Positions 9,472 through 19,205 of a DNA stretch of 42,926 nt are shown here, piece after piece (the first letter of the stretch is position 1; every line of letters starts with the position of its first letter). Position numbers and translations under genes: made by a program. Under the pieces are notes generated by a model. The model was not told the DNA's origin, did not search any database, and worked only from the letters and a program-made list of their open reading frames with translations. Origin of the DNA: an uncultured Bacilli bacterium (GTDB lineage: Bacteria; Bacillota_I; Bacilli_A; RF39; UBA660); assembly GCA_947588765.1 (NCBI GenBank), contig CANPZG010000005.1, positions 1-42,926 on the forward strand, written 5' to 3'.

Positions 9472-9512
9472 GGGAGTTGTTGAATTTTATTAATTATTCA
9501 ACAGCCCCTTTT
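9472..9512 (-). terminator. Terminator of the GLUG-repeat protein gene
   Basis: On the minus strand GGGGCTGTTGAAT pairs with ATTCAACAACTCCC and is followed by TTTTCTTTTATTT, directly after the stop at 9516. The left arm is identical to the facing terminator. Confidence 0.75.
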
Positions 9513-9515
9513 ATT

Positions 9516-11990
9516 TTATTCATTTATTAATGTAGGATAACCATTTTCACCTAGTTTCCATTTGCTTAAAGTATAATCTTTTAATGATTCATCTATTTCT
9601 TCAAGATTTATTGATTTAATATTATTGTTTAATTCATCAACAAATGATTGAGATTTCATTTCATTTATTGACATAGATGTTCCAATACCTTCTATATTAC
9701 TTTCTAAAATATTTTCATCACTCAAATAGTATGTATTTTTTATATCATTTGTTGTCGTATCAGGATTAAAATAACCTATATTATATTTATTTGTAGCTAC
9801 ACCATCAATTTTTCCTAAAGAATATAAATTATTTAATTTATTTATATTATTTTCTGTACTTTGATTTTGTAATCCTCTAGCATTACTATATACTAAACCT
9901 GATACAAAACCATTATTACTTTGTAAATTTAAATTACCAATATTGTAACTATTTAATATAATGACATTACCACTATTAACATTTGATAATAAACCAGTCA
10001 TTAATGTAGAAGTATTATTATTGGCTTCCATATTCCCAGTATTAAAGCAATTTATTATTATGTCAATAGGATGCAAAAAAGCAAAACTATGAATAACACC
10101 TATTAAGCTTCCAATATAAGAAGCACCTGACCATATTTCACCTTCGACAAGAATATCACCACCATTATTGCATTTATCAATTATTATTCCGCTTTCCAAA
10201 GAACCAATTAAACCACCTACTTTAGTACCATTTACAATTTCACCAGAATTATAACTATTATTTATAAAACTAATTTCAGTTTGATTTGATAAAATACCTA
10301 TTAATCCACCAATTGACTCGCCAGTATCAAACCCACTTGGACTTATTTTCAAAGTATTACGGTCATTATTTGAATTATTTATAACAACTTTTTTAATAGC
10401 TTGGCCTATTAAACCACCTATAGTTGTACCATTTTCTCCGTTTGCAGTTATATTTCCAATATTATAGCTATCATTTATTTCTATATTTCCATCATTATAT
10501 CCCATAATACCCCCAACATAAGTAGCCGCTAAATTATTATTACTTGTTATTTCGCCTTTATTATGGCAATTTTTTATTATTATATTTCCTCGACCTAAAC
10601 CAATTAATCCACCAGCCTTTTCAGATAAACCAATTATTCTTCCATTATTATCAGTATTACTAATAATAGTACTGCAATTGCTTGAATTAAGGTAACCTAT
10701 AACTCCTCCTACATTGCCCTTATCATTTTTTATTGTACCAAAATTATTTGAATTATTAATAATTACTTGAGTAACCTTAGAGGCGATTGCTCCAATTAGC
10801 CCGCCTGTATATATTCCATTTGTTATGTCACCAAAATTTTGAATTTGTTCAATATTAATTGAATCACTTTGAACTGCTCCAACTATTCCACCCACAGAAT
10901 AATTAATTATATCTGATGTTATTGTTAAATGACTAGAAATATTATTAATATTAGTAACTCCACTTGTTTGACCAATCATTCCTATGTTAGAAGTTATGGT
11001 ACTATGTACAATTCCATAAATATTTAAATTTGATATTTTAGCAGATTTAATCGCTCCGAATAAACCAATACTATCGAGTGTACTATTATTTATATAGAGA
11101 TTGCTTATAATATGATTATCTCCATTAAAATCACCTTGAAATGGATTGGTATCTGTTCCTATTGGGGTAAAATTGCTTACTTCTTCCTCATGACTACCTA
11201 AATCTATGTCATCTGTTAAAACAAAGTATTTGCCTTCTTTGGTATCTCCATTGTTTACTTCTTCACTTAACTTTCTTAATCCTGCAGCATCATTTATGTC
11301 ATATAGTAATTTTTCTGCTGTGATTATTATCTTTCCTTTTAAACTTTTTCCCGTATTTAATTGTTGATTATATTCTAAATTCTTAAATGTTACTTTTACT
11401 TCCCATTCATCTGTTACATCACTTGTTGTTGTTATTTCTATTTTTTCTCCTATAGCATATAATCCATCGGCTTCGGTTATATCATATCCTCCATCTGTTG
11501 GAGTTAATCTTTTGGCTATTTTATATTCTGTTTCTCCCTTTTTTACACTTAATATTATTTCTGGTACTCCAGTATATCCTTCTAAGTTTTCTTTTTCTTT
11601 TGCTTCTTTTGTCATAAATATTAAGTTATCTGCTCCAACTTTTGTATAACTTGAATATTCCATTTCATTTTCTTCTATTAATAAATAGACATTATAATAT
11701 GCTGTTGCACTATTGCTTGAGTTATTGGCTATTAATCTTGCTCTGGCTACGGCTGTATCTGATAAATCATTTCCTCCATTTTTCAAATTTTCGGCTGTTA
11801 CATTTAAAACTATATCTCCTTCAGTTGAAAAGGTTAGATTATCAGTTGTACTAGTTGTAGCATTTATATCAAAGTTAGCTGCTGGACCAGTTTGTGCTTT
11901 AAAGAAGGCATATGTTGCTCCTGCTATCATACTTACTATTACTAATATTGCTATTATTAACAATGTTATTTCTTTTTTTCTATTTTTCAT
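9516..11990 (-). CDS. Large GLUG-repeat surface protein with TasA-like N-terminal module
   Basis: 824 residues. Order: K/R-rich start, membrane segment (about 8-25) ending in ATYAFF, and a TasA/camelysin-like beta module (to about 225) with VTAENL, VPEIILSV and DEWEVKVTFKNL. A linker DINDAAGLRKLSEEVNNG follows, then about 500 residues of repeats in which [V/G]GGxIGxxx-S/N blocks alternate with IxNSxNxG[DEN]I blocks. These are GLUG-type motifs, as seen in large bacterial adhesins, forming a probable beta-helix. It ends WKLGENGYPTLINE, a common end of such proteins. No LPxTG sorting signal is present, so anchoring may rely on the N-terminal segment. Transcription is probably controlled by the divergent XRE regulator. 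It is long, repetitive and solitary, consistent with an acquired or variable surface trait. Confidence 0.8.
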   Translation of the reverse strand: MKNRKKEITLLIIAILVIVSMIAGATYAFFKAQTGPAANFDINATTSTTDNLTFSTEGDIVLNVTAENLKNGGNDLSDTAVARARLIANNSSNSATAYYNVYLLIEENEMEYSSYTKVGADNLIFMTKEAKEKENLEGYTGVPEIILSVKKGETEYKIAKRLTPTDGGYDITEADGLYAIGEKIEITTTSDVTDEWEVKVTFKNLEYNQQLNTGKSLKGKIIITAEKLLYDINDAAGLRKLSEEVNNGDTKEGKYFVLTDDIDLGSHEEEVSNFTPIGTDTNPFQGDFNGDNHIISNLYINNSTLDSIGLFGAIKSAKISNLNIYGIVHSTITSNIGMIGQTSGVTNINNISSHLTITSDIINYSVGGIVGAVQSDSINIEQIQNFGDITNGIYTGGLIGAIASKVTQVIINNSNNFGTIKNDKGNVGGVIGYLNSSNCSTIISNTDNNGRIIGLSEKAGGLIGLGRGNIIIKNCHNKGEITSNNNLAATYVGGIMGYNDGNIEINDSYNIGNITANGENGTTIGGLIGQAIKKVVINNSNNDRNTLKISPSGFDTGESIGGLIGILSNQTEISFINNSYNSGEIVNGTKVGGLIGSLESGIIIDKCNNGGDILVEGEIWSGASYIGSLIGVIHSFAFLHPIDIIINCFNTGNMEANNNTSTLMTGLLSNVNSGNVIILNSYNIGNLNLQSNNGFVSGLVYSNARGLQNQSTENNINKLNNLYSLGKIDGVATNKYNIGYFNPDTTTNDIKNTYYLSDENILESNIEGIGTSMSINEMKSQSFVDELNNNIKSINLEEIDESLKDYTLSKWKLGENGYPTLINE

Positions 11991-12007
11991 GATTTATCAT
12001 CTCCAAC

Positions 12008-12115
12008 TGACATGTTATGTCTAGTTTAATTATAAAATATATGACATTTAATGTCAATCATAATATGACATCATATTTCGTGGTGATTTTTCTTTTAATA
12101 TGTCATTATATGTCT
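12008..12115. promoter_or_regulatory. Multi-site operator between the GLUG protein and the XRE regulator
   Basis: The half-site TGACAT/ATGTCA recurs at 12008, 12017 (ATGTC), 12042, 12051, 12066, 12100 and 12110 (ATGTC). Copies at 12042-12056 form a perfect palindrome TGACAT-TTA-ATGTCA that overlaps the -35 box of the GLUG gene. Copies at 12008-12022 form a near-palindrome at its transcription start. The cluster ends just before the regulator's ribosome binding site. I infer binding sites for the adjacent XRE protein. Confidence 0.75.
12029..12057 (-). promoter_or_regulatory. Sigma-A promoter of the GLUG-repeat protein
   Basis: TTGACA (12052-12057), 17-nt spacer, TATAAT (12029-12034) on the minus strand: a full consensus promoter whose -35 box lies inside the operator palindrome. 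This arrangement predicts repression by occlusion. Confidence 0.8.
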
Positions 12116-12126
12116 AGGTGAAAAGT

Positions 12127-12318
12127 ATGATAAAAGAATATCGAATTAAAGAAGGTTTAACTCAAGAAGAATTAGCTGAAAAACTTGATATAACACCAAG
12201 ACAAGTCCAAAGAATCGAAAACAATCAAAGCAAACCTAGTTTAAAAACATTACAATTATTAATTAAAATTTTAAAAATTAAAGATGAAGACATTGTAAAA
12301 TTAATTAAATCTTTATAA
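12127..12318 (+). CDS. XRE-family transcriptional regulator (HTH only)
   Basis: 63 residues consisting of little more than a helix-turn-helix: EYRIKEGLTQEELAEKLDIT, then PRQVQRIENNQSKPSLKTL as recognition helix and flank. No ligand domain. I start it at ATG 12127, which has AGGTG at proper distance; GTG at 12118 overlaps that site. It is divergent from the large GLUG surface-protein gene, and the 110 bp between them hold seven TGACAT-type half-sites. The simplest reading is a dedicated repressor of the surface protein and possibly of itself. Confidence 0.85.
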   Translation: MIKEYRIKEGLTQEELAEKLDITPRQVQRIENNQSKPSLKTLQLLIKILKIKDEDIVKLIKSL

Positions 12319-12322
12319 ATAA

Positions 12323-12350
12323 AAATTCTTTTTTTCAAAGAATTTTTTTA
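12323..12350. terminator. Bidirectional terminator
   Basis: AAATTCTTT and AAAGAATTT pair around TTTTC, with A-rich and T-rich flanks on both sides. It can stop both the XRE gene and the converging queA operon. Confidence 0.8.
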
Positions 12351-13373
12351 TTTGATAAACATCGCATCACCAAAAGAAAAGAAACGATATTTTTTATTTA
12401 TAGCATATTCATAAGCTTTTAAAATATTTTCTTTACTACTTAAAGCTGATACTAACATTAAAAGCGTACTTTTTGGTAAATGGAAATTAGTAATTAAGCC
12501 ATCAATAGCTTTAAACTCAAATCCGGGATAAATGAAAATATCTGTATTACCACTGGTAGCTTTAAAAGTATTAAATTTATGCCTAACTGTTTCTAAAACT
12601 CTAGTTGATGTTGTACCTACTGCATATATTTTGCGTCCTTCTTTTTTAGCTTTATTTAATTTTTCGGCAGCATCTTTCGTTAAAATATAATATTCACTAT
12701 GCATTTTATGTTTAGTTATATCTTCAACTTCAACTGGTCTAAATGTACCTAAACCAACGTGTAAAGTTACATAGATAATTTCTACTCCCATGCTTTGAAT
12801 TTCTTGGAGTAGTTCTTGGGTAAAATGAAGACCGGCGGTAGGAGCAGCGGCTGAACCAACATTTTTGGCATATACTGTTTGGTATCTTGTTTGATCTTCT
12901 AACTTTTCATGAATATAAGGAGGTAATGGCATTGTTCCTAACTTATCAAGAATTTCTAAAAATATCCCTTGATAAATAAAATTAACTTCTACTAAACCTT
13001 CATCCTTTTTCTTAATAACTTCCGCTTTTAATAAACCATTACCAAAAGATATAATTGTACCAACATGTAATCTTTTAAATGGTCGAGATAAGCATTCCCA
13101 TGAGTCATTTTCAATATTTTTTAAAAGTAAAAGTTCAATTACGGCTTTGGTATCTTCTTTTTCCCCAATGAGTCTTGCCGGAATAACTTTAGTATCATTT
13201 AAAACTAAACAATCCCCTTCTTTTAAATAACTAGTAATATTTTTAAAGATATTTTCTTCTAAAGCACCAGTTACTTTATCCATAACTAAAAGACGCGAAT
13301 CACTGCGATTTTTTAAAGGACTTTGAGCTATTAATTCTTCGGGTAAATTATAATCATAGTCATTAATATTCAT
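12348..13373 (-). CDS. queA: S-adenosylmethionine:tRNA ribosyltransferase-isomerase
   Basis: Transfers and isomerises the ribose of SAM onto preQ1-34 in tRNA to make epoxyqueuosine. The 341-residue length is typical. Visible family features are the N-terminal [14 protein letters not shown], the DTKVIPARL block, [12 protein letters not shown] near residue 173, [11 protein letters not shown] near 204, and the closing [12 protein letters not shown]. It is the last gene of the ruvB-folD-glyA-thyX-tmk-queA run, 4 nt after tmk, and ends at the bidirectional terminator. tgt, its pathway partner, is encoded separately at 6735-7853. Confidence 0.97.
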   Translation of the reverse strand: MNINDYDYNLPEELIAQSPLKNRSDSRLLVMDKVTGALEENIFKNITSYLKEGDCLVLNDTKVIPARLIGEKEDTKAVIELLLLKNIENDSWECLSRPFKRLHVGTIISFGNGLLKAEVIKKKDEGLVEVNFIYQGIFLEILDKLGTMPLPPYIHEKLEDQTRYQTVYAKNVGSAAAPTAGLHFTQELLQEIQSMGVEIIYVTLHVGLGTFRPVEVEDITKHKMHSEYYILTKDAAEKLNKAKKEGRKIYAVGTTSTRVLETVRHKFNTFKATSGNTDIFIYPGFEFKAIDGLITNFHLPKSTLLMLVSALSSKENILKAYEYAINKKYRFFSFGDAMFIK

Positions 13374-13377
13374 TATC

Positions 13378-14061
13378 TCACTTCTTCTCTAATATTTTTT
13401 TAACCCTAGTATATACTTCTTCATGAATTTCTTCAATACCTTTTATTCCACTTTCATTAAAACAATCTACTTTTTCAAAATTGTATAAATCACTTAATTC
13501 AAAATAAGTATCTTCAGCATTTCTTAATAAGTTTTCATCTCTTTCATTATCATCTAAAGCTTCTGTTCTATTTTTACCAAGAATTTTAGAATATTCATAT
13601 GGTAAATATAAGAATATGGTAGCATCTGGTTGAGGTAATTCCATAATATCATATTCTAAAGTAGCAATTTTTTTAAATATTTTTAATCTTTCTTCTTTAG
13701 TTTTAAGTTTACTTCCTTGAAAAGCCATATTTGATGTTGTATATCGATCTAAAATTATAATTTCACCAGCACTTAAATGTTTTAAAATTGTTGGTAGATG
13801 ATATCTTCTATCAGCAGCATAATAACAAGTTGAAACTAAAGCATCAACATTAGGAGCTCCTTCCGGAAACCAACTATTACAAATATATGATTTACCTAAA
13901 TAAGGGCCACCGACAATTCTACCTGTTGGTGTTTCGTATTGAGGAAAACTAAATTCAAATACTTTGTGTCCTTCTTTTTCTAATCTTTCTTTAAGTTTTT
14001 TGGCTTGAGTTTCTTTCCCACTACAATCTGTTCCTTCAATAACAATTATTTTTCCTTGCAT
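13378..14061 (-). CDS. tmk: Thymidylate kinase
   Basis: Phosphorylates dTMP to dTDP. 227 residues with P-loop [10 protein letters not shown] (10-19), [14 protein letters not shown] near 120-133 as the DR(Y/F) nucleotide-binding motif, and a helical lid region. The P-loop has C where GxDGSGK is usual (GTDCSGK). It lies 11 nt after thyX, whose product dTMP is its substrate, a direct pathway coupling within the operon. A broader deoxynucleoside-monophosphate kinase role cannot be excluded but context favours dTMP. Confidence 0.92.
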   Translation of the reverse strand: MQGKIIVIEGTDCSGKETQAKKLKERLEKEGHKVFEFSFPQYETPTGRIVGGPYLGKSYICNSWFPEGAPNVDALVSTCYYAADRRYHLPTILKHLSAGEIIILDRYTTSNMAFQGSKLKTKEERLKIFKKIATLEYDIMELPQPDATIFLYLPYEYSKILGKNRTEALDDNERDENLLRNAEDTYFELSDLYNFEKVDCFNESGIKGIEEIHEEVYTRVKKILEKK

Positions 14062-14072
14062 TTAAAACCTCC

Positions 14073-15500
14073 CTAATTATTAATTTCTGCTTTTAAATTA
14101 GCTAAAATAGTATTTATTCTACCACATGATTCTTTTCCTTCTCCACATATATGTTTAGTAACACAATCTGGGCCTAAATTAGCTGAATAATAAGTACTTA
14201 TTTTATTTATTTCTTGATGCATTTTCGTTACATTTTCTCTAATACACCATTGAGCTTTAGTACATTCCCTTAAACGACAAATCCAGCGGAATGCTTCACC
14301 ATCAAAATTTATTACAACATTTATCATATTACCACTTAAAATAAAGTATACTAAATCTTCATCTCTAATTCCTAAAGCTTTAAATTCATCATAAACTTTC
14401 TTATTTTCTTGATATAAGTTTTCAAATAATTCTTTTAATTTAGAATCATTTTTAATAGCTGGAGGAATTAAATATTTTGTTAAATCTTTAATTGGAGCAA
14501 ATTTAGGAAGTGATAATGATAACCGACGATGGCGAGTATAATGCGTTAAAATAGCATAAGGTACACTAAAATTAAAACGCATATTTATTTGTTTTAAATC
14601 ATCGTGGTTTGGTTCCTTAAATATTTCTTTCATTAATTTAGCTTGAAGTTCAGCATCATTCTTAATATTTTCTTCATATATTTTTAAAGCTTCAGCATTT
14701 GTCAAAGAAAATTCTCGCATAATAGCATTTAAAAATATTGTTTTATCTATATCAGGAGTTGCACTTAATAAAACTGGTTTATCGAGTATTTCATAAGTTT
14801 TATTAGAAACGATTCTTTCTAATATTTTATTGGAAAACTCTATAGTTTCATCTTTATCAATTAATGTTTCAATATAAGGGGCTCTAGTTTTAGCGATTTC
14901 ATATAGTTTATTCCCTAAAAGTTTAAGTTCATCTATTTTACTTAAATCTGACTTAGTTAAATAATTAATCATTCGGGCTAAACTAGTGCCATCAAGTCCC
15001 ATGATAATTTCTCCATGAAAAGAATATGGTAAAATAAATCTCGCATCTTCTTTTTTTATACCAGCATCAACAAAGATGCTATAACTAGCAAATAATTTTT
15101 GCATATGTTCACAATATTTTTTTTGAAGTTCTTTGTTATTTGCTAAAACATTACCATTTTTATCATGAAAATCTGGAATGCAATAATCAACTTTACTAAA
15201 ATCAACTTCCCGACGAGATTTTACCGTAAAAGAGGCAAAACGTTCTTCAATTAATGTTTGTTCTACTATTGGGGATACGCCACTTAAAGCAAATACCATA
15301 TAATCATGATCAATAGTTGAAGTATGTCCCATACCTATTACTCTATTTACAAATTTTAAAGCTTTGTCATAATCATTCATGCTATCTATAGCATCAAAAA
15401 CTGTTCCTTGCATTCGCGATAGTTTTCCAGCAGAAGCACATATTTCAACTTGTTTTTCAAAATATTCTTGGCTAGTTAAACCTAATAATTTTACTTCCAT
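14073..15500 (-). CDS. thyX: Double-length flavin-dependent thymidylate synthase
   Basis: Methylates dUMP with methylene-tetrahydrofolate, using FAD and NAD(P)H. At 475 residues it is about twice the usual ThyX length and reads as two tandem ThyX-like halves. The second half holds the canonical signature TRHRRLSLSLPKF (322-334) and a C-terminal RECTKAQWCIREN. The first half has a degenerate signature ERFASFTVKSRRE (86-98) and its own ARFILPYSFHGEI segment near 153. Long ThyX-like proteins of this kind exist in Firmicutes. I infer that the second half carries catalysis and the first is structural or completes the active site. Because ThyX regenerates THF rather than DHF, pairing with folD and glyA in this operon makes biochemical sense. 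AGGTG supports the start. Confidence 0.9.
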   Translation of the reverse strand: MEVKLLGLTSQEYFEKQVEICASAGKLSRMQGTVFDAIDSMNDYDKALKFVNRVIGMGHTSTIDHDYMVFALSGVSPIVEQTLIEERFASFTVKSRREVDFSKVDYCIPDFHDKNGNVLANNKELQKKYCEHMQKLFASYSIFVDAGIKKEDARFILPYSFHGEIIMGLDGTSLARMINYLTKSDLSKIDELKLLGNKLYEIAKTRAPYIETLIDKDETIEFSNKILERIVSNKTYEILDKPVLLSATPDIDKTIFLNAIMREFSLTNAEALKIYEENIKNDAELQAKLMKEIFKEPNHDDLKQINMRFNFSVPYAILTHYTRHRRLSLSLPKFAPIKDLTKYLIPPAIKNDSKLKELFENLYQENKKVYDEFKALGIRDEDLVYFILSGNMINVVINFDGEAFRWICRLRECTKAQWCIRENVTKMHQEINKISTYYSANLGPDCVTKHICGEGKESCGRINTILANLKAEINN

Positions 15501-15508
15501 ATTTACAC

Positions 15509-16732
15509 CTAATAATTTAAGGGAAAGTTTTTAGTCAATTTCAAGACTTCATTACTTAACTCATTTAATACAGCTTCATCATTAGCGTTTTTTAAAGCTT
15601 TAGCAATAATTTTACCAACTTTTATAAATTCTTCTTCTTTAAAACCACGTGTTGTCATCGCAGGACTACCTAATCTTAAACCACTAGTAATAAATGGTTT
15701 TTCACTATCATTAGGAATAGTATTTTTATTTACCGTAATATGAATTTTATCTAATAATTTTTCGGCCTCTTTACCAGTAAGATTCGTAGATGATTTAACA
15801 TCAACTAACATTAAATGATTATCAGTTCCACCCGAAATTATTCTAAAACCTTCTTCTTGTAAAGATTTAGCAAGGGCTTGAGCATTTTTGATAACTTGTT
15901 CTTGATAGGTTTTAAATTCTGGTTGTAAAGCTTCATAAAAAGCTTGAGCCTTAGCCCCAATGACATGCATTAAAGGTCCACCTTGAATACCAGGAAAGAC
16001 AATTTTATCTATTTTTTGAGCGATTTCTTCATTATTAGTTAAGATGATACCACCCCGTGGTCCTCTTAAAGTTTTATGCGTAGTTGATGTTACCACATCA
16101 GCATAAGGAATTGGAGATGGATGTAAGCCAGTAGCAATCAAACCAGCAATATGAGCCATATCTACCATTAAATAAGCTCCTATTTCATCACAAATTTCTC
16201 TAAACTTTTTGAAATCAATGATTCTTGAATAAGCACTAGCCCCAGCAATAATCATTTTTGGTTTTTCGATTAAAGCTTTTTCTCTTAAAGCCTCATAATC
16301 AATAACTTCTGTTTCAGGATTAACATCATAATCAACTATTTCATAGTCTTGACCACTAAAAGATAAAGGATGACCATGAGTTAAATGTCCCCCATTGGAT
16401 AAATTCATTCCCATTACTTTATCCCCATGATTAAGTAATGCCCGATAGACAGCCATATTTGCACTAGAACCAGAATGAGGTTGTACGTTAACAAATTTAG
16501 CTCCAAATAATTTTTTTAAATATTCTCGCGCTTGTTCTTCAAAAATATCAATATTTTCACAACCACCATAGTATCTTTTACCCGGATACCCTTCGGCATA
16601 TTTATTAGTTAAAATACTACCTTGTAATTTTAAAACATCATTCGAAACATAATTTTCACTAGCAATAAGTTCGATATTTTGTTCTTGTCGAATCCTTTCT
16701 TTTTTTAAAGCATCTTCTAAAATCTTATCCAT
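15509..16732 (-). CDS. glyA: Serine hydroxymethyltransferase
   Basis: PLP enzyme converting serine and THF to glycine and methylene-THF, the one-carbon donor for ThyX encoded 8 nt downstream. 407 residues. The PLP lysine is in [14 protein letters not shown] near residue 225. The start region [19 protein letters not shown] and the [13 protein letters not shown] segment are diagnostic. The ATG at 16732 follows a GGAGG ribosome binding site with 7-nt spacing. An upstream in-frame ATG (16768) would overlap the preceding gene and has no such site. Confidence 0.97.
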   Translation of the reverse strand: MDKILEDALKKERIRQEQNIELIASENYVSNDVLKLQGSILTNKYAEGYPGKRYYGGCENIDIFEEQAREYLKKLFGAKFVNVQPHSGSSANMAVYRALLNHGDKVMGMNLSNGGHLTHGHPLSFSGQDYEIVDYDVNPETEVIDYEALREKALIEKPKMIIAGASAYSRIIDFKKFREICDEIGAYLMVDMAHIAGLIATGLHPSPIPYADVVTSTTHKTLRGPRGGIILTNNEEIAQKIDKIVFPGIQGGPLMHVIGAKAQAFYEALQPEFKTYQEQVIKNAQALAKSLQEEGFRIISGGTDNHLMLVDVKSSTNLTGKEAEKLLDKIHITVNKNTIPNDSEKPFITSGLRLGSPAMTTRGFKEEEFIKVGKIIAKALKNANDEAVLNELSNEVLKLTKNFPLNY

Positions 16733-16736
16733 TTTT

Positions 16737-17228
16737 TTACCTCCTCCATTTTTGAACTTGATTTTCACCTATATTTCTTTTTAATATACTTAATCCTTCT
16801 TCGTGATATTTTTTCTTACTACTACCACATAAATCTTCTAAAACAATGGGTCTAATACCCATTTCAAATAAATCAAAAGCTGTCTTTAGCACACAACAAT
16901 CAGTAGAGATACCAATTAAATAAATAGTATCTATATTTTTACTAGTAATTAGCATCTTTACTTCATCAGTAACTGATGTGTAATTATTTTTATCAAAAAT
17001 ATAATCAGCATATTCTGCGATGCCGGGAATTAAATCAGTATCTGGGGCAGTTTTCATTTGATGATAGTCGTCCCATTCCTCTACGGGTCCTCCATTATTT
17101 ATATATTTAGTTACAATAATAGGACCATTATGATAACTTTTGATAAATTCTCTAGCTGGTTCAATTATATAATCATTTTCTTTCGTGATAAAACCATTTT
17201 GAATATCAATAACCATTAAAGCTTCCAT
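16737..17228 (-). CDS. Isochorismatase-family cysteine hydrolase
   Basis: 163 residues with the family triad: D8 in [10 protein letters not shown]80 in FDKNNYTS, and the nucleophile C112 in [13 protein letters not shown]. The cis-peptide 'GIST' precedes the cysteine. This family includes nicotinamidases, ureidoacrylate hydrolases and others; none can be singled out. It is squeezed between folD (start overlaps the folD stop by one base) and glyA (4 nt), so it belongs to the operon. A nicotinamidase role in NAD recycling would suit ThyX and FolD, which both use pyridine nucleotides, but that is inference. Confidence 0.85.
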   Translation of the reverse strand: MEALMVIDIQNGFITKENDYIIEPAREFIKSYHNGPIIVTKYINNGGPVEEWDDYHQMKTAPDTDLIPGIAEYADYIFDKNNYTSVTDEVKMLITSKNIDTIYLIGISTDCCVLKTAFDLFEMGIRPIVLEDLCGSSKKKYHEEGLSILKRNIGENQVQKWRR

Positions 17229-18061
17229 TATTTATCCTCCACTAAAGAAATTAAATTACTAAGAAGCATAATAATAGTCATGGGACCAACACCACCAGGA
17301 ACTGGACTAATTGCTTTTGCTTTATTTTTAACATTATCAAAATCAACATCACCATATAAATGATTATCTACTCGATTTATCCCAACATCAATAACTACAG
17401 CATCATCTTTTACATAATCTTCTGTAATAAAATGTTTCTTGCCTATAGCGACAATTAAAATATCGGCTGTTTTGGTTATTTCTTTTAAATTAACTGTCTT
17501 ACTATGAGCTATAGTTACAGTAGCATCGCGATTAAGTAAGGCTAAGGCAAGTGGTCTACCCACAATATTACTGCGACCTACAATTACCACATTTTTACCA
17601 GCAACATCAATATTTTCTAGTTCTAAAAGTTTAATTATACCTTTAGGTGTAGCTGCTAAAATATGTTCATCATTACTAGCAACTAATCCTAAATTAACTG
17701 TACTAAATCCATCAACATCTTTTTTAGGACTAATTAAATTCATTAATTTTTTTTCATCTAAATTAGGCACGGGACTTTGTAACAATATGCCATGAACCTT
17801 TTCATCATTATTAAATTTCTTAATAAGATCAATTACTTTTTGTTCTTCACCATCAGCAGGTAATCTTTTCACCATAGCTTTAATACCAATTTCTGTGCAC
17901 TTTTTTTCTTTATTGCGCACATAAATTTCACTACTAGGATTATCTCCAATTAAAATTATAGCTAAAGTAGGAAATATGCTTTTTTTATTTAAATTTTGAA
18001 CTTTTAATTTTAATTCTTCGGCTATTTTATTAGCCCAAAATTTTCCATCTATAATATGCAT
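17228..18061 (-). CDS. folD: Methylenetetrahydrofolate dehydrogenase/cyclohydrolase
   Basis: Bifunctional enzyme linking 5,10-methylene-THF and 10-formyl-THF. 277 residues, typical. The catalytic Y/K region is SSEIYVRNKEKKC near 45-57, with DVDGFS near 120, the dinucleotide motif VIVGRSNIVGRPLA near 155-168, and the C-terminal ISPVPGGVGPMT. It follows ruvB by 12 nt and is coupled to the isochorismatase gene by a TAATG overlap. Confidence 0.97.
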   Translation of the reverse strand: MHIIDGKFWANKIAEELKLKVQNLNKKSIFPTLAIILIGDNPSSEIYVRNKEKKCTEIGIKAMVKRLPADGEEQKVIDLIKKFNNDEKVHGILLQSPVPNLDEKKLMNLISPKKDVDGFSTVNLGLVASNDEHILAATPKGIIKLLELENIDVAGKNVVIVGRSNIVGRPLALALLNRDATVTIAHSKTVNLKEITKTADILIVAIGKKHFITEDYVKDDAVVIDVGINRVDNHLYGDVDFDNVKNKAKAISPVPGGVGPMTIIMLLSNLISLVEDK

Positions 18062-18073
18062 GTTTTTCCTCCT

Positions 18074-19078
18074 TTAAAATAATGAACCTTGATTAACAAT
18101 TTTCAAATGTTTATAAGCTTTTTCCGTTGCTACCCTACCTCGAGCTGTTCTTTTAATAAATCCCTCTTGTAATAAAAATGGTTCAACGATATCTTCAATG
18201 GTGGTAACCTCTTCGCCAATTGCTGTAGCTATTGTTTCAATACCCACAGGGCCACCATTAAATTTCATAATTAAAGCATTTAGATAATCAATATCAATAT
18301 TATCTAAGCCATATTTATCAACTTTTAACCGATCTAAAGACTTTAAAGTGATATCTAAATTAATATAACCATCGCCTTCAACTAAGGCAAAATCTCGAAC
18401 TCTTTTAAATAATCTATTTGCTATTCTTGGTGTTTTACGACTTCTTTTTGCTAATTCCAAAGCGGCATCATCATCAATATGCATACTTAAAACATTACTA
18501 GTTCTTTTAACTATATCTTTTAATTCATCATCAGTATAAAACTCCAATTTATTAACAATACCAAATCGATCTCGTAAAGGGCTCGATAAATCCCCAGCTC
18601 TTGTTGTCGCCCCAACCAATGTAAAAGGCGGTAAATCTATTTTAATACTCTTACTCTTTCCTTCATTACCAATAATAATATCCATTTCAAAATCTTCCAT
18701 CGCCGGATATAATATTTCTTCAATATAAGAAGGAATTCGGTGAATTTCATCAATAAATAGAACATCCCCTGGTTCTAAAGTCGATAGAATTGCTGCTAAA
18801 TCACCACTTTTTTCAATAGCTGGTCCTGAGGCAGTCCTAATATTACTGCCTAATTCATTAGCAATAATATGAGCTAAAGTAGTTTTACCTAATCCTGGAG
18901 GACCATATAATAACACATGATCTAATGGTTCATTACGCATTTTAGCAGCCTCAATAAAAACTTTTAGATTTTCTTTGATTTGTTGTTGCCCAACGTATTC
19001 TTCTAAATTTTGGGGTCTAATACTTTTTTCAAAAACATCTTCTTCTTTTTCATTAGAATCTATTATTCTATCGTTCAT
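18074..19078 (-). CDS. ruvB: Holliday junction branch-migration helicase RuvB
   Basis: AAA+ motor that drives branch migration with RuvA. 334 residues. Walker A is [11 protein letters not shown] near 60-70, Walker B is FIDEIHR, sensor region is [18 protein letters not shown], and the C-terminal winged helix includes [17 protein letters not shown]. ruvA is not adjacent in this window; here ruvB heads an operon of folate and thymidylate genes. The AAGGTG site before ATG 19078 supports the start. Confidence 0.97.
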   Translation of the reverse strand: MNDRIIDSNEKEEDVFEKSIRPQNLEEYVGQQQIKENLKVFIEAAKMRNEPLDHVLLYGPPGLGKTTLAHIIANELGSNIRTASGPAIEKSGDLAAILSTLEPGDVLFIDEIHRIPSYIEEILYPAMEDFEMDIIIGNEGKSKSIKIDLPPFTLVGATTRAGDLSSPLRDRFGIVNKLEFYTDDELKDIVKRTSNVLSMHIDDDAALELAKRSRKTPRIANRLFKRVRDFALVEGDGYINLDITLKSLDRLKVDKYGLDNIDIDYLNALIMKFNGGPVGIETIATAIGEEVTTIEDIVEPFLLQEGFIKRTARGRVATEKAYKHLKIVNQGSLF

Positions 19079-19101
19079 ACGTTCACCTTCTTCTATAAAT
19101 T

Positions 19102-19130
19102 ATTATACTATACCCTTAAGAATTTTTAAA
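19102..19130 (-). promoter_or_regulatory. Probable promoter of the ruvB-queA operon
   Basis: TATAAT (19102-19107) with a weak -35 TTTAAA (19125-19130) at 17-nt spacing on the minus strand, upstream of ruvB. Confidence 0.5.
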
Positions 19131-19146
19131 GGAATTTTAAAAAAAT

Positions 19147-19176
19147 TTGACATATTAATAACCTATTTTATATAAT
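19147..19176 (+). promoter_or_regulatory. Sigma-A promoter of the DUF5684 gene
   Basis: TTGACA (19147-19152), 18-nt spacer, TATAAT (19171-19176) on the plus strand, divergent from the ruvB operon. Confidence 0.75.
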
Positions 19177-19205
19177 TAACATAAGAAGCGAAAGGAGGTA
19201 AATAA

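Larger units (their letters stand above)
9217..9512. repeat. Perfect 22-bp inverted repeat pair bounding a 296-bp noncoding segment
   Basis: The 22 bases at 9217-9238 (AAAAGGGGCTGTTGAATAAT plus TA) recur as an exact reverse complement at 9491-9512. Each copy is also one arm of a terminator hairpin of the converging gene next to it. The 250 bases between hold no gene I can support. This could be a MITE-like element with hairpin ends or two copies of a dispersed terminator repeat. Confidence 0.75.
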
